From Desulfobacteraceae bacterium (GTDB taxonomy: Bacteria > Desulfobacterota > DSM-4660 > Desulfatiglandales > Desulfatiglandaceae), in assembly GCA_020349865.1 (NCBI GenBank), contig CP070700.1, positions 4,939,625 to 4,944,954 of the forward strand: a stretch of DNA of 5,330 nucleotides, in the 5' to 3' direction. The position numbers and the translations under genes are program-made. Positions within the stretch are counted from its first letter, which is position 1; every line of letters begins with the position of its first letter. The notes beneath the pieces were generated by a model. It saw nothing but the letters and a program-made list of their open reading frames with translations, did not search any database and was not told the DNA's origin. Positions 1-5,100 of this stretch are shown here, piece by piece.

Positions 1-34
1 CCTTTTGTAAAGGGGAGTTAGAGGGGATTTATGA

Positions 35-70
35 GCACCTTTTGGCTCAATTGGGGTGCCACCTTTTTTT
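35..70 (+). terminator. Possible rho-independent terminator of an upstream gene
   Basis: GCACC at 35-39 can pair with GGTGC at 55-59, and two G-U pairs extend the stem inward. A competing stem, TGAGC at 32-36 with GCTCA at 45-49, overlaps it. A run of seven T lies at 64-70, four bases after the longer stem. This would end a + strand gene lying before the window. The gap between stem and T run and the competing fold make it only a moderate candidate. Confidence 0.35.
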
Positions 71-79
71 CGATTTCGC

Positions 80-108
80 TTGACACAAAAATCAATATTT
101 TTTAGATT
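80..108 (+). promoter_or_regulatory. Candidate sigma70 promoter P1 for the SDR-led gene group
   Basis: A perfect -35 hexamer TTGACA lies at 80-85. After a 17-base spacer, TAGATT at 103-108 matches the -10 consensus at four of six positions. The surrounding DNA is strongly AT-rich. The expected transcript start is near 115, giving a leader of about 115 bases before the SDR start at 230. The -10 lies inside the near-palindrome at 102-119, so a bound regulator would block this promoter. Confidence 0.5.
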
Positions 109-147
109 TGCAAATGTAACTATATTGTAACTATAATGTAATCACTT
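102..147. promoter_or_regulatory. Candidate operator: 18-bp near-palindrome plus three 11-bp direct repeats
   Basis: TTAGATTTGCAAATGTAA at 102-119 is a dyad with eight of nine base pairs matching; the core ATTTGCAAAT at 106-115 is perfect. Its right half runs into direct repeats with consensus TGTAACTATAW at 115-125, 126-136 and, more degenerate (TGTAATCACTT), 137-147. An 11-base period places each TGTAA on about the same face of the helix. The element covers the -10 of P1 and both hexamers of P2, as expected for a repressor or a cooperatively binding regulator. The family cannot be named and no regulator gene is in the window. Confidence 0.45.
108..137 (+). promoter_or_regulatory. Candidate overlapping sigma70 promoter P2
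   Basis: A perfect -10 hexamer TATAAT lies at 132-137 and is preceded, with an 18-base spacer, by TTGCAA at 108-113 (four of six matches to TTGACA). Its -35 is the centre of the palindrome at 102-119 and its -10 is embedded in the 11-bp direct repeats. P1 and P2 may be alternatives; the sequence alone does not decide which is used. Confidence 0.4.
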
Positions 148-160
148 TTATTCTTTTATG

Positions 161-189
161 AGCCTGCTCAGTCCGCCCGCAGGTCGGCG
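161..189 (+). other. GC-rich segment in the SDR leader with a small hairpin
   Basis: Within the AT-rich leader, 161-189 is distinctly GC-rich. CCTGC at 163-167 can pair with GCAGG at 179-183 around an 11-base loop. The stem is only five pairs and there is no T run, so it is not a good terminator. It could be a degenerate intergenic repeat or a minor leader structure. No recognisable riboswitch was seen. Confidence 0.2.
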
Positions 190-229
190 TGAATAAAACT
201 TTCCAGTCATTATTAATGAGGTATAATCT

Positions 230-982
230 ATGAGACTCACAGACAAAATCGCTTTAGTGACCGGCAGCAGCCGGGGTGTTGGAAGGGCTGTCGCCCTCGG
301 TTTCGCAAAAGAAGGAGCTAACGTGGTTGTCAACTATACTTCAAACGAGAAGGCAGCCAATGAGGTGGTAGAAACCATCCATTCAATGGGAAGCAAGGCC
401 ATTGCTGTAAAAGCGGATGTAGCGCAAAAAGCAGAGGCAGAGAGCCTTGTCAATTCATCCATTAACACATTCGGACGGCTGGACATCCTGGTCAACAATG
501 CTGGATTTACCCGTCCCGCCATGATGATCAAGATGACAGAGGATCAATGGGATCAAGTAGTAAATATTCATTTAAAAGGCGGGTTTCTGTGTAGCCAGGC
601 TGCGGGCCAGCATATGAAAGAGCAGAAGAGTGGTAAAATTATAAATGTGACATCCGTTGCAGGACTGGTGGGTACGGTGGGCCAGATCAATTACAGCGCA
701 GCAAAAGGGGGCATTATCAGCATGACAAAAAGCATTGCCCGAGAGCTTGCGCGCTATAATGTATGTGCCAATGTAATATCCCTGGGTATTGTGGCCACGG
801 ACATGACAGAGAAGATACGGAGTGATGAAAAACTCAAAGAGATCTATATGAACCGAATTCTTTTAAAACGCTTTGCAGAAGCAGACGATATCGCTCCTGC
901 TTTCGTTTTCTTGGCTTCGGACGAAAGCAACTACATTACCGGTCAACTGCTTTGTGTAGATGGTGGCTATGGGATGATTTAA
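230..982 (+). CDS. SDR-family oxidoreductase, FabG-like 3-hydroxyacyl (ACP or CoA) dehydrogenase/reductase
   Basis: This is a 250-residue classical short-chain dehydrogenase of full family length, cytoplasmic, with no signal peptide. The nucleotide-binding motif TGSSRGVG is at residues 11-18, NNAG at 89-92, the catalytic Ser at 142, and YSAAK with Tyr155 and Lys159. The C-terminal ITGQLLCVDGG block is typical of FabG relatives. The start at 230 is supported by GAGGT at 218-222, seven bases upstream. Two positions are unusual: His114 stands where the catalytic-tetrad Asn normally sits (IHLKG rather than NLKG), and Leu185 replaces the usual Pro of the PG motif before TDM. The gene leads a + strand group with had, oah and dch. 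Position therefore suggests a beta-oxidation role, such as oxidising 3-hydroxypimelyl-CoA after ring opening. That is inference; a general 3-oxoacyl-ACP reductase remains possible. Family certain, substrate unknown. Confidence 0.9.
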   Translation: MRLTDKIALVTGSSRGVGRAVALGFAKEGANVVVNYTSNEKAANEVVETIHSMGSKAIAVKADVAQKAEAESLVNSSINTFGRLDILVNNAGFTRPAMMIKMTEDQWDQVVNIHLKGGFLCSQAAGQHMKEQKSGKIINVTSVAGLVGTVGQINYSAAKGGIISMTKSIARELARYNVCANVISLGIVATDMTEKIRSDEKLKEIYMNRILLKRFAEADDIAPAFVFLASDESNYITGQLLCVDGGYGMI

Positions 983-988
983 CAGGGA

Positions 989-1009
989 AATTCGGAATTA
1001 GGAATTCGA
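989..1009. repeat. Heptamer tandem repeat, three units AATTMGR, also able to fold as a hairpin
   Basis: Three contiguous 7-base units at 989-995, 996-1002 and 1003-1009 read AATTCGG, AATTAGG and AATTCGA. Bases 991-1010 can also fold as TTCG(G)AATT against AATTCGAA with one bulged G and a three-base loop. The array begins seven bases after the SDR stop codon. No T run follows, so terminator function is unlikely. Confidence 0.5.
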
Positions 1010-1037
1010 AACGCTGAAGTGGCTACGCAATAAAACC

Positions 1038-1065
1038 AATAACTAATGACAGATTACAAATGACA
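1038..1065. repeat. Second heptamer tandem repeat (AATGACA type) just before the had ribosome site
   Basis: Four contiguous 7-base units occupy 1038-1065. Units two and four are identical (AATGACA), unit three is GATTACA and unit one is AATAACT. The array ends five bases before the GGAGGG ribosome site of had at 1071-1076. Its period matches the unrelated array at 989-1009, suggesting one generating process rather than one shared sequence. Confidence 0.5.
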
Positions 1066-1081
1066 AAAAAGGAGGGATAAA

Positions 1082-2188
1082 ATGGCAACACTACCAGATA
1101 AGATACAAACGTGGCAGATGGTTCAGCCAACATCATTCAACAAAGAAACCAAGGAAACAACATCTGGAAAGCTTGAAAAAAAGGAAATACCTGTACCCGA
1201 ATTGTCGCCCGGCGAGGTACTGGTCGAAGTTGCAGGTTGCGGTGTATGTCACACTGACCTTGGGTATTTTTATGATGGAGTCCTAACCGTTTCAAAACCT
1301 CCTCTAACATTGGGACACGAAATTTCGGGAACCGTGGTGGCCGGGGATGAAGCATGGGTTGGAAAGGAAGTTATCATTCCCGCCGTAATGCCTTGCAGAA
1401 AGTGTATTCTCTGCAAAACCGGCCGAGGAAACAGATGTCTAAATCAGAAAATGCCCGGCAACAGCCTTGGTCTTTACGGTGGTTTTTCAAGCCATATTCC
1501 TGTCCCCAGCATAGATCTGTGCGAAGTTGAAGATCGGGGGAAAATTCCACTTTCTCATCTGGCCGTTGTGGCCGATGCCGCCACTACGCCTTATCAGGCT
1601 GCCAAGAGGGCAGATTTACAGCCTGGAGATAACGTGGTGGTCATCGGTATCACTGGCGGTGTGGGCCAGTATATGGGGCAAACCGCAAAGGCCTTAGGCG
1701 CAAAGACGGTCGTCGGGATAGCACGAAACAAGGAAAAACTGGAAAGGGCGCTTAACTACGGTACCGATTTTTGCATTAACTCCACTGACAAGGATGCAAG
1801 GACAGTGTCCAAGGAATTCAGGGGATACTGCAAGGAAAACGGCCTCCCCAACACCGGTTGGAAGATCTTCGAGGTAACAGGCGCAAAGGCCGGCCAGGAG
1901 ATTGGATTGACCTTGCTCGGCTTTACCGGCAAACTTATCGTTGTGGGATATGGTTTGGCCAAAGTAGAATATGCCATTGGTCGCCTGATGGCCTTTGATG
2001 CGGAAATCATTGGCACCTGGGGATGTCTCCCCGAATACTATCCCATTGTCCTGGAGATGGTCTTGAGTGGAAAAATCAACATAGAAGAATTTGTGGAAAC
2101 CCGCGCCATGAGCACCATAGCGGAAACCTTTGCCGAGGCCCACAAGACGCCGCCGATGAGAAGGATTGTATTGACACCGGATTTTTAG
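1082..2188 (+). CDS. had: 6-hydroxycyclohex-1-ene-1-carbonyl-CoA dehydrogenase (Had/BamQ)
   Basis: This 368-residue zinc-type medium-chain dehydrogenase catalyses the NAD+-dependent oxidation of 6-hydroxycyclohex-1-ene-1-carbonyl-CoA to the 6-oxo compound in anaerobic benzoyl-CoA degradation. The N-terminal GroES-like domain shows GCGVCHTD (Cys56 as likely catalytic zinc ligand) and GHE with His79. A structural zinc site is formed by Cys105, Cys108, Cys111 and Cys119. The third catalytic-site ligand position appears to be Asp165 (ADAATT) rather than Cys. The Rossmann domain carries GITGGVG at 189-195. GGAGGG at 1071-1076, five bases before the ATG, fixes the start. It follows the SDR by 99 bases and precedes oah by 67, consistent with cotranscription. 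The extended N-terminus and the neighbouring oah and dch genes separate it from ordinary alcohol dehydrogenases. No frame damage is visible. Confidence 0.9.
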   Translation: MATLPDKIQTWQMVQPTSFNKETKETTSGKLEKKEIPVPELSPGEVLVEVAGCGVCHTDLGYFYDGVLTVSKPPLTLGHEISGTVVAGDEAWVGKEVIIPAVMPCRKCILCKTGRGNRCLNQKMPGNSLGLYGGFSSHIPVPSIDLCEVEDRGKIPLSHLAVVADAATTPYQAAKRADLQPGDNVVVIGITGGVGQYMGQTAKALGAKTVVGIARNKEKLERALNYGTDFCINSTDKDARTVSKEFRGYCKENGLPNTGWKIFEVTGAKAGQEIGLTLLGFTGKLIVVGYGLAKVEYAIGRLMAFDAEIIGTWGCLPEYYPIVLEMVLSGKINIEEFVETRAMSTIAETFAEAHKTPPMRRIVLTPDF

Positions 2189-2255
2189 CTTACCCATCTA
2201 TTAACAAAAGAAGGAATAAACAAGGAAACCTATTATAATTAAGGAGGGAAAAACG

Positions 2256-3392
2256 ATGGCATTAGACTGGTTAGCAAGAGACAACGAAATTAAGGACCAC
2301 AACCTTTTTGGAGATGAACACCTGGGAACCGAAGCCCCATGCACTATGTACGAGAAGAAACCCTTGATCAACCCTAACACAGGGGAAGCCGTGGAAGGAT
2401 TAAGCGTTGCATGGGTGACCCTGAACAATCCTGCCCAGTATGGTTCCTACACCACCAAGATGGTGAAGGGCGTCATTGCAGGGATGCATAAGGGATCTAT
2501 GGACAGGGACGTTCAGGCCATTATATTTACAAGCATGGGCGACAGGGCATTCTGCACCGGTGGGAATACAAAGGAATATGCTGAATATTACTCTAAAAGA
2601 CCACTTGAGTATGTGCAGTACATGGATCTTTTCTCCGGTATGGTGGATGCGATCCTAAAGGCCCGCAAGCCGGTGATCTGCCGCTGCAACGGTATGAGGA
2701 TCGCCGGTGGGCAGGAAATCGGTCAAGCATGCGACTTTACCGTTGCCGCAGATACAGCCGCCTTCGGCCAGGCAGGGACACGACACGGTTCTACGCCGAC
2801 CGGCGGGTCCACCGATTTTCTGCCCTGGAACCTGAGCATGGAGCAGGCAATGTGGCAGGCTACGGCCAATGAGATGTGGAGTGCAGCTAAGATGGAGAGA
2901 CTCGGCCTGATAACCAAGGCCATCCCCATCAAGAAAAATGATAAGGGGGAATGGGTCAGGGATCCCAGAGTTATCACCGACAAATATGTAGATAATGGAG
3001 ACATCGTTTACGGCGAGTTCAAGAAAGGGAGCGAATATAAAGCAGCCAATGCCATGCTGAAGGAACTTCAGACCGACTGGGGTCAGCTGGATGCATTCGT
3101 TAATAACATGGCCTGGACTCTGACCAATACGACCTTCCTCTGCCTGATGAACACCATTGAAAGCATCAGGGTCAAGAAGAAACACTACTGGGATATGCTC
3201 AAAAGCAGCCAGATTTACTGGCTGGGTGCAAACATGAATGGTGAGGCCTACATTGGCTTCAACACCTTTAACGTCCAGAAAATTACCGGCAAGAGGGAGA
3301 TGGACTTCCTGGCCTATCGTAGGGGACTAGCGGCTGCGAAGACCTTTGACGATGAGTTCTGCGAGGAGGTGATCCCGAAACCCCAGAAGTAA
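2256..3392 (+). CDS. oah: 6-oxocyclohex-1-ene-1-carbonyl-CoA hydrolase (Oah/BamA), ring-opening enzyme
   Basis: This 378-residue crotonase-superfamily enzyme adds water to 6-oxocyclohex-1-ene-1-carbonyl-CoA and hydrolytically cleaves the ring to 3-hydroxypimelyl-CoA. It is the gene usually called bamA in anaerobic aromatic degraders and is unrelated to the outer-membrane BamA. It is longer than ordinary crotonases (about 260 residues), with extensions at both ends. FCTGGNTKEYAEY from residue 99 and NGMRIAGGQEIGQACD from 145 form the oxyanion-hole regions. Glu154 matches the first catalytic Glu of enoyl-CoA hydratases. The second is replaced: FGQAG has Gly174 where hydratases have FGQPE. The segment GSTPTGGSTDFLP from 178 is characteristic. 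AAGGAGG at 2241-2247, eight bases upstream, supports the ATG. It lies 67 bases after had, and the 370-base gap after it separates it from dch. Confidence 0.93.
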   Translation: MALDWLARDNEIKDHNLFGDEHLGTEAPCTMYEKKPLINPNTGEAVEGLSVAWVTLNNPAQYGSYTTKMVKGVIAGMHKGSMDRDVQAIIFTSMGDRAFCTGGNTKEYAEYYSKRPLEYVQYMDLFSGMVDAILKARKPVICRCNGMRIAGGQEIGQACDFTVAADTAAFGQAGTRHGSTPTGGSTDFLPWNLSMEQAMWQATANEMWSAAKMERLGLITKAIPIKKNDKGEWVRDPRVITDKYVDNGDIVYGEFKKGSEYKAANAMLKELQTDWGQLDAFVNNMAWTLTNTTFLCLMNTIESIRVKKKHYWDMLKSSQIYWLGANMNGEAYIGFNTFNVQKITGKREMDFLAYRRGLAAAKTFDDEFCEEVIPKPQK

Positions 3393-3462
3393 TTCATCAA
3401 ACCCAGGACGGGATTGTTTCTGGTATATCGGAAAAAAGTTATATATGGCAGGCAGGGCCATA

Positions 3463-3482
3463 ACGGCAGGTTCGCCTGCCGT
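3463..3482 (+). terminator. Perfect 8-bp hairpin with TTCG loop after oah
   Basis: ACGGCAGG at 3463-3470 is exactly complementary to CCTGCCGT at 3475-3482, leaving a TTCG tetraloop. The stem is GC-rich and starts 71 bases after the oah stop. Only a weak, interrupted T stretch (ATTTCGTT, 3483-3490) follows. It may be a weak terminator, an mRNA 3'-end stabiliser or a palindromic intergenic repeat. GGCAGGCAGG at 3447-3456 just upstream could compete for the same right arm. Confidence 0.45.
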
Positions 3483-3547
3483 ATTTCGTTGAGCGTGCAG
3501 TAACTTATATCCGCAATGAGAGTGATTAAAAACAACTCACTTGGGGC

Positions 3548-3567
3548 CATCTATCCCGCTATAGATG
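3548..3567. repeat. Small perfect inverted repeat, 7-bp arms
   Basis: CATCTAT at 3548-3554 is exactly complementary to ATAGATG at 3561-3567 around a six-base loop. The arms are AT-rich and no T run follows. It could be an operator-like dyad for dch or an incidental repeat; nothing else in the gap supports either reading. Confidence 0.3.
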
Positions 3568-3576
3568 TAAATGGGG

Positions 3577-3716
3577 TGCTGGAGTTCTGGAGTATTGGGT
3601 ATTTAAACTAAAAATCATTTTAATAAAGTGCGCGACCAAAGATAATTTGTTCGCCTTGGGACTTTTGCCTTATGCCTTGAGCCTACAACCAAACCCATCA
3701 CTCCAATACTCCAATA
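3577..3716. repeat. 140-base segment bounded by inverted octamer-repeat blocks, MITE-like
   Basis: The left end (3577-3600) and the reverse complement of the right end (3693-3716) match at 18 of 24 positions. Both are built of TGGAGT separated by two variable bases and then TGGGT, and the mismatches fall in pairs, six of the six at variable positions. In another register, TGGAGTATTGG at 3588-3598 is exactly inverted as CCAATACTCCA at 3703-3713. The right block contains two perfect ACTCCAAT units at 3700-3715. The 92 bases between the blocks are AT-rich and include the heptamer array at 3666-3686. No gene is supported inside. A weak -10-like TTTAAT at 3619-3624 has no good -35. Confidence 0.45.
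3666..3686. repeat. Third heptamer array, TGCCTTR type
   Basis: Three contiguous 7-base units at 3666-3672, 3673-3679 and 3680-3686 read TGCCTTA, TGCCTTG and the degenerate AGCCTAC. A further isolated GCCTT lies at 3653-3657. The period is the same as in the two arrays between the SDR gene and had, with an unrelated unit. Confidence 0.4.
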
Positions 3717-3745
3717 GTGCAATTGAGATGAATCCCCTATGTTAG

Positions 3746-3752
3746 AAAGGAG
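3746..3752 (+). promoter_or_regulatory. Ribosome binding site that decides the dch start
   Basis: AAAGGAG at 3746-3752 lies ten bases before the ATG at 3763. An earlier in-frame ATG at 3739 would place this purine-rich site inside the gene and would itself have no ribosome site. The protein start MTYTHIEAVF from 3763 also matches the usual crotonase N-terminus, so 3763 is preferred. Confidence 0.75.
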
Positions 3753-3762
3753 TGTGAATATT

Positions 3763-4530
3763 ATGACTTACACGCATATCGAAGCCGTGTTCGCAGACGG
3801 CCTGGGCACTATTACTCTTAATAGACCGCCGGTAAATGTCCTTAATATTGCCATGATGGAGGAGATCAATGATGTCTTGAAAGGCTGGCAAGGCAAAAAG
3901 GACCTAAAAGTGGTTCTCTTCAATGCCAAAGGCAAATGCTTCTCTGCCGGCGTGGATGTAGGTGAACACATGGGAGACCTGGCACCCAAGATGATCGAGG
4001 TGTTTCATAGCATGTTTCGCCTTATGGACAAGCTCGGAATTCCCACCATAGCGTCGGTTTATGGTTCCTGTTTGGGAGGCGGATGCGAACTGGCCGTTTT
4101 CTGCGATCTTGTGATTGCCTCAGAGGGCGCCAAATTTGGACAACCCGAGATTCAGGTAGGGGTATTTCCCCCCATTGCAGCGCAGATCATGCCCCGCATT
4201 ATGGGACGCAAAGACGCTATGGATCTTATACTGTCCGGGCGAATCATATCGGCTGAAGAAGCCAGAGCTATGGGTCTGGTTAATAAGGTGGTTAAAGAAG
4301 ATGACCTGGAATCGGCCACCACAGACTTTGTCAAACCCTACCTCAAGCTGAGTGCCGAGGTTCTAAGAAAAACCAAAAAGGCAATTATAGTCGGCTTGAT
4401 GGACGATTTGGAACCCTCTCTAAAAATCATCGAAGATATATACCTGAACGAACTCATGAGCACGGCAGATGCCCAGGAGGGTTTAAAGGCCTTTCTTGAA
4501 AAGCGAAAGCCTGAATGGAAAAATGAATAG
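3763..4530 (+). CDS. dch: Cyclohexa-1,5-diene-1-carbonyl-CoA hydratase (Dch/BamR)
   Basis: This 255-residue crotonase-family hydratase adds water to cyclohexa-1,5-diene-1-carbonyl-CoA, the product of benzoyl-CoA reductase, to give 6-hydroxycyclohex-1-ene-1-carbonyl-CoA, the substrate of Had. FSAGVDV at residues 60-66 and GSCLGGGCELA at 101-111 form the oxyanion hole. Both hydratase glutamates are present, Glu109 in GGGCEL and Glu129 in FGQPEI. The stretch VGVFPPIAA at 132-140 replaces the glycine-rich GAGG of ordinary enoyl-CoA hydratases and resembles what I recall of Dch proteins. The gene is on the same strand as had and oah but 370 bases downstream, behind a hairpin and repeat segment, so it may have its own promoter. 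A generic enoyl-CoA hydratase is the alternative, made unlikely by these neighbours. Confidence 0.85.
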   Translation: MTYTHIEAVFADGLGTITLNRPPVNVLNIAMMEEINDVLKGWQGKKDLKVVLFNAKGKCFSAGVDVGEHMGDLAPKMIEVFHSMFRLMDKLGIPTIASVYGSCLGGGCELAVFCDLVIASEGAKFGQPEIQVGVFPPIAAQIMPRIMGRKDAMDLILSGRIISAEEARAMGLVNKVVKEDDLESATTDFVKPYLKLSAEVLRKTKKAIIVGLMDDLEPSLKIIEDIYLNELMSTADAQEGLKAFLEKRKPEWKNE

Positions 4531-4557
4531 TTTCATCTAAAGTCCCTGTTTGCCTGC

Positions 4558-4591
4558 CTGCCACCTGACAGGCCGTTCCTTGCGGTGGCAG
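4558..4591. terminator. Hairpin between convergent dch and the B12-protein gene
   Basis: CTGCCACC at 4558-4565 is exactly complementary to GGTGGCAG at 4584-4591 around an 18-base loop that can itself pair AGG with CCT. It lies in the 83-base gap where the two transcription units converge, where a bidirectional terminator is expected. No T run follows on either strand, so any termination would not be the classical intrinsic type. Overlapping alternative stems (GCCTG at 4556-4560 with CAGGC at 4569-4573) exist. Confidence 0.4.
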
Positions 4592-4613
4592 TCGGGTCAC
4601 CTACACGAGGATC

Positions 4614-5009
4614 TTAAGCGTTATCCTTAATATACCTTATAATCTCCTCAGTAGTGGTTCCTGGGCCAAAGATTGCTGAAATGCCCGCTTCATTGAGAGC
4701 GGAAATATCTTCATCAGGGATTATGCCGCCGCCTATGACCAGCATATCTTTAATACCTTTTTCCCTTAAAAGTTTCATAACCTCCGGAAACAAATAATCA
4801 TGGGCACCGGATAAAATGCTCATGGCAATGACATCCACATCTTCTTGAATCGCCGCTGCCACAATCTGTCGGGGAGTTTGTCTCAGACCGGTGTACACCA
4901 CCTCCATACCCGCATCCATAAGGGCACTGGCAACTACCTTTATGCCCCGGTCATGACCATCAAGCCCCGGCTTTGCCGCCAGCACTCTTATCTTTTTTTC
5001 CTTCGCCAT
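4614..5009 (-). CDS. Stand-alone cobalamin-binding subunit of a methylmalonyl-CoA mutase-type acyl-CoA mutase
   Basis: This 131-residue protein is a complete B12-binding domain. DGHDRG at residues 17-22 is the DxHxxG motif, with His19 as the lower axial cobalt ligand. The SxL motif is Ser64-Ile-Leu66, and GGG is at 93-95. Such small subunits pair with a separate TIM-barrel subunit to rearrange acyl-CoA carbon skeletons (methylmalonyl-CoA/succinyl-CoA, or isobutyryl- and 2-hydroxyisobutyryl-CoA types). The start is supported by GGAG on the minus strand (CTCC at 5020-5023), ten bases upstream. No catalytic subunit, MeaB-like chaperone or epimerase is in the window. The upstream 300 bases hold only a pseudogene, so it is probably transcribed alone or at the end of a longer unit. 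The exact substrate cannot be read from this domain. It runs against dch and is not a known part of benzoyl-CoA breakdown. Confidence 0.88.
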   Translation of the reverse strand: MAKEKKIRVLAAKPGLDGHDRGIKVVASALMDAGMEVVYTGLRQTPRQIVAAAIQEDVDVIAMSILSGAHDYLFPEVMKLLREKGIKDMLVIGGGIIPDEDISALNEAGISAIFGPGTTTEEIIRYIKDNA

Positions 5010-5067
5010 ATTACAGATACTCCATTACAGTATTTCTTACACAAGTTTACCGTTTTACCCGATAGCC

Positions 5068-5097
5068 AGTTTGCAAGTTGAGCTTGCTAAATAAACT
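5068..5097. repeat. Imperfect inverted repeat upstream of the B12-protein gene
   Basis: GCAAG at 5073-5077 pairs with CTTGC at 5083-5087 around a five-base loop. The flanking AGTTT (5068-5072) pairs with AAACT (5093-5097) across a five-base bulge. On the + strand a run of seven T follows at 5100-5106, giving a terminator-like shape, but no + strand gene ends here. On the minus strand it would lie about 60 bases before the start codon. Function is unclear. Confidence 0.25.
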
Positions 5098-5100
5098 AAT

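Noticed and set aside
222..227. TATAAT immediately before the SDR start codon
   Set aside because: It lies two bases before the ATG and overlaps the ribosome-site spacer, so a start from it would fall inside the gene.
1694..2197. Long minus-strand open frame (167 codons) opposite had
   Set aside because: It lies wholly antisense to a well-supported gene and shows no recognisable motif or ribosome site; it is a shadow of had codon use.
2171..2239. TTGACA at 2171-2176 and TATAAT at 2234-2239 as a promoter for oah
   Set aside because: The two hexamers are 57 bases apart, and neither has a partner at 16-18 bases. TATAAT here directly adjoins the ribosome site.
2655..3185. Minus-strand open frame (176 codons) opposite oah
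   Set aside because: It is antisense to the strongly recognised Oah protein, with low-complexity composition and no family features.
3516..3611. 31-codon + strand open frame starting MRVIKNNSLG, before dch
   Set aside because: It has no ribosome site, and its second half (GVLEFWSIGY) is the translation of the TGGAGT octamer block, so it is better explained as repeat DNA.
3739..3762. Upstream ATG giving dch eight extra residues
   Set aside because: The AAAGGAG site at 3746-3752 would lie inside the gene, whereas it is correctly spaced for the ATG at 3763.
5019..5026. ACTCCATT near the B12-protein start as another member of the octamer family at 3700-3715
   Set aside because: It is a single 8-base match with one difference and it coincides with the ribosome binding site, which explains it sufficiently.
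4845..5081. + strand open frame (78 codons) overlapping the start of the B12-protein gene
   Set aside because: It is antisense to the conserved DGHDRG region and shows no protein motif or ribosome site.
5010..5100. Cobalamin riboswitch upstream of the B12-binding protein
   Set aside because: The leader is short, has no B12-box-like conserved core, and contains only a small imperfect hairpin.
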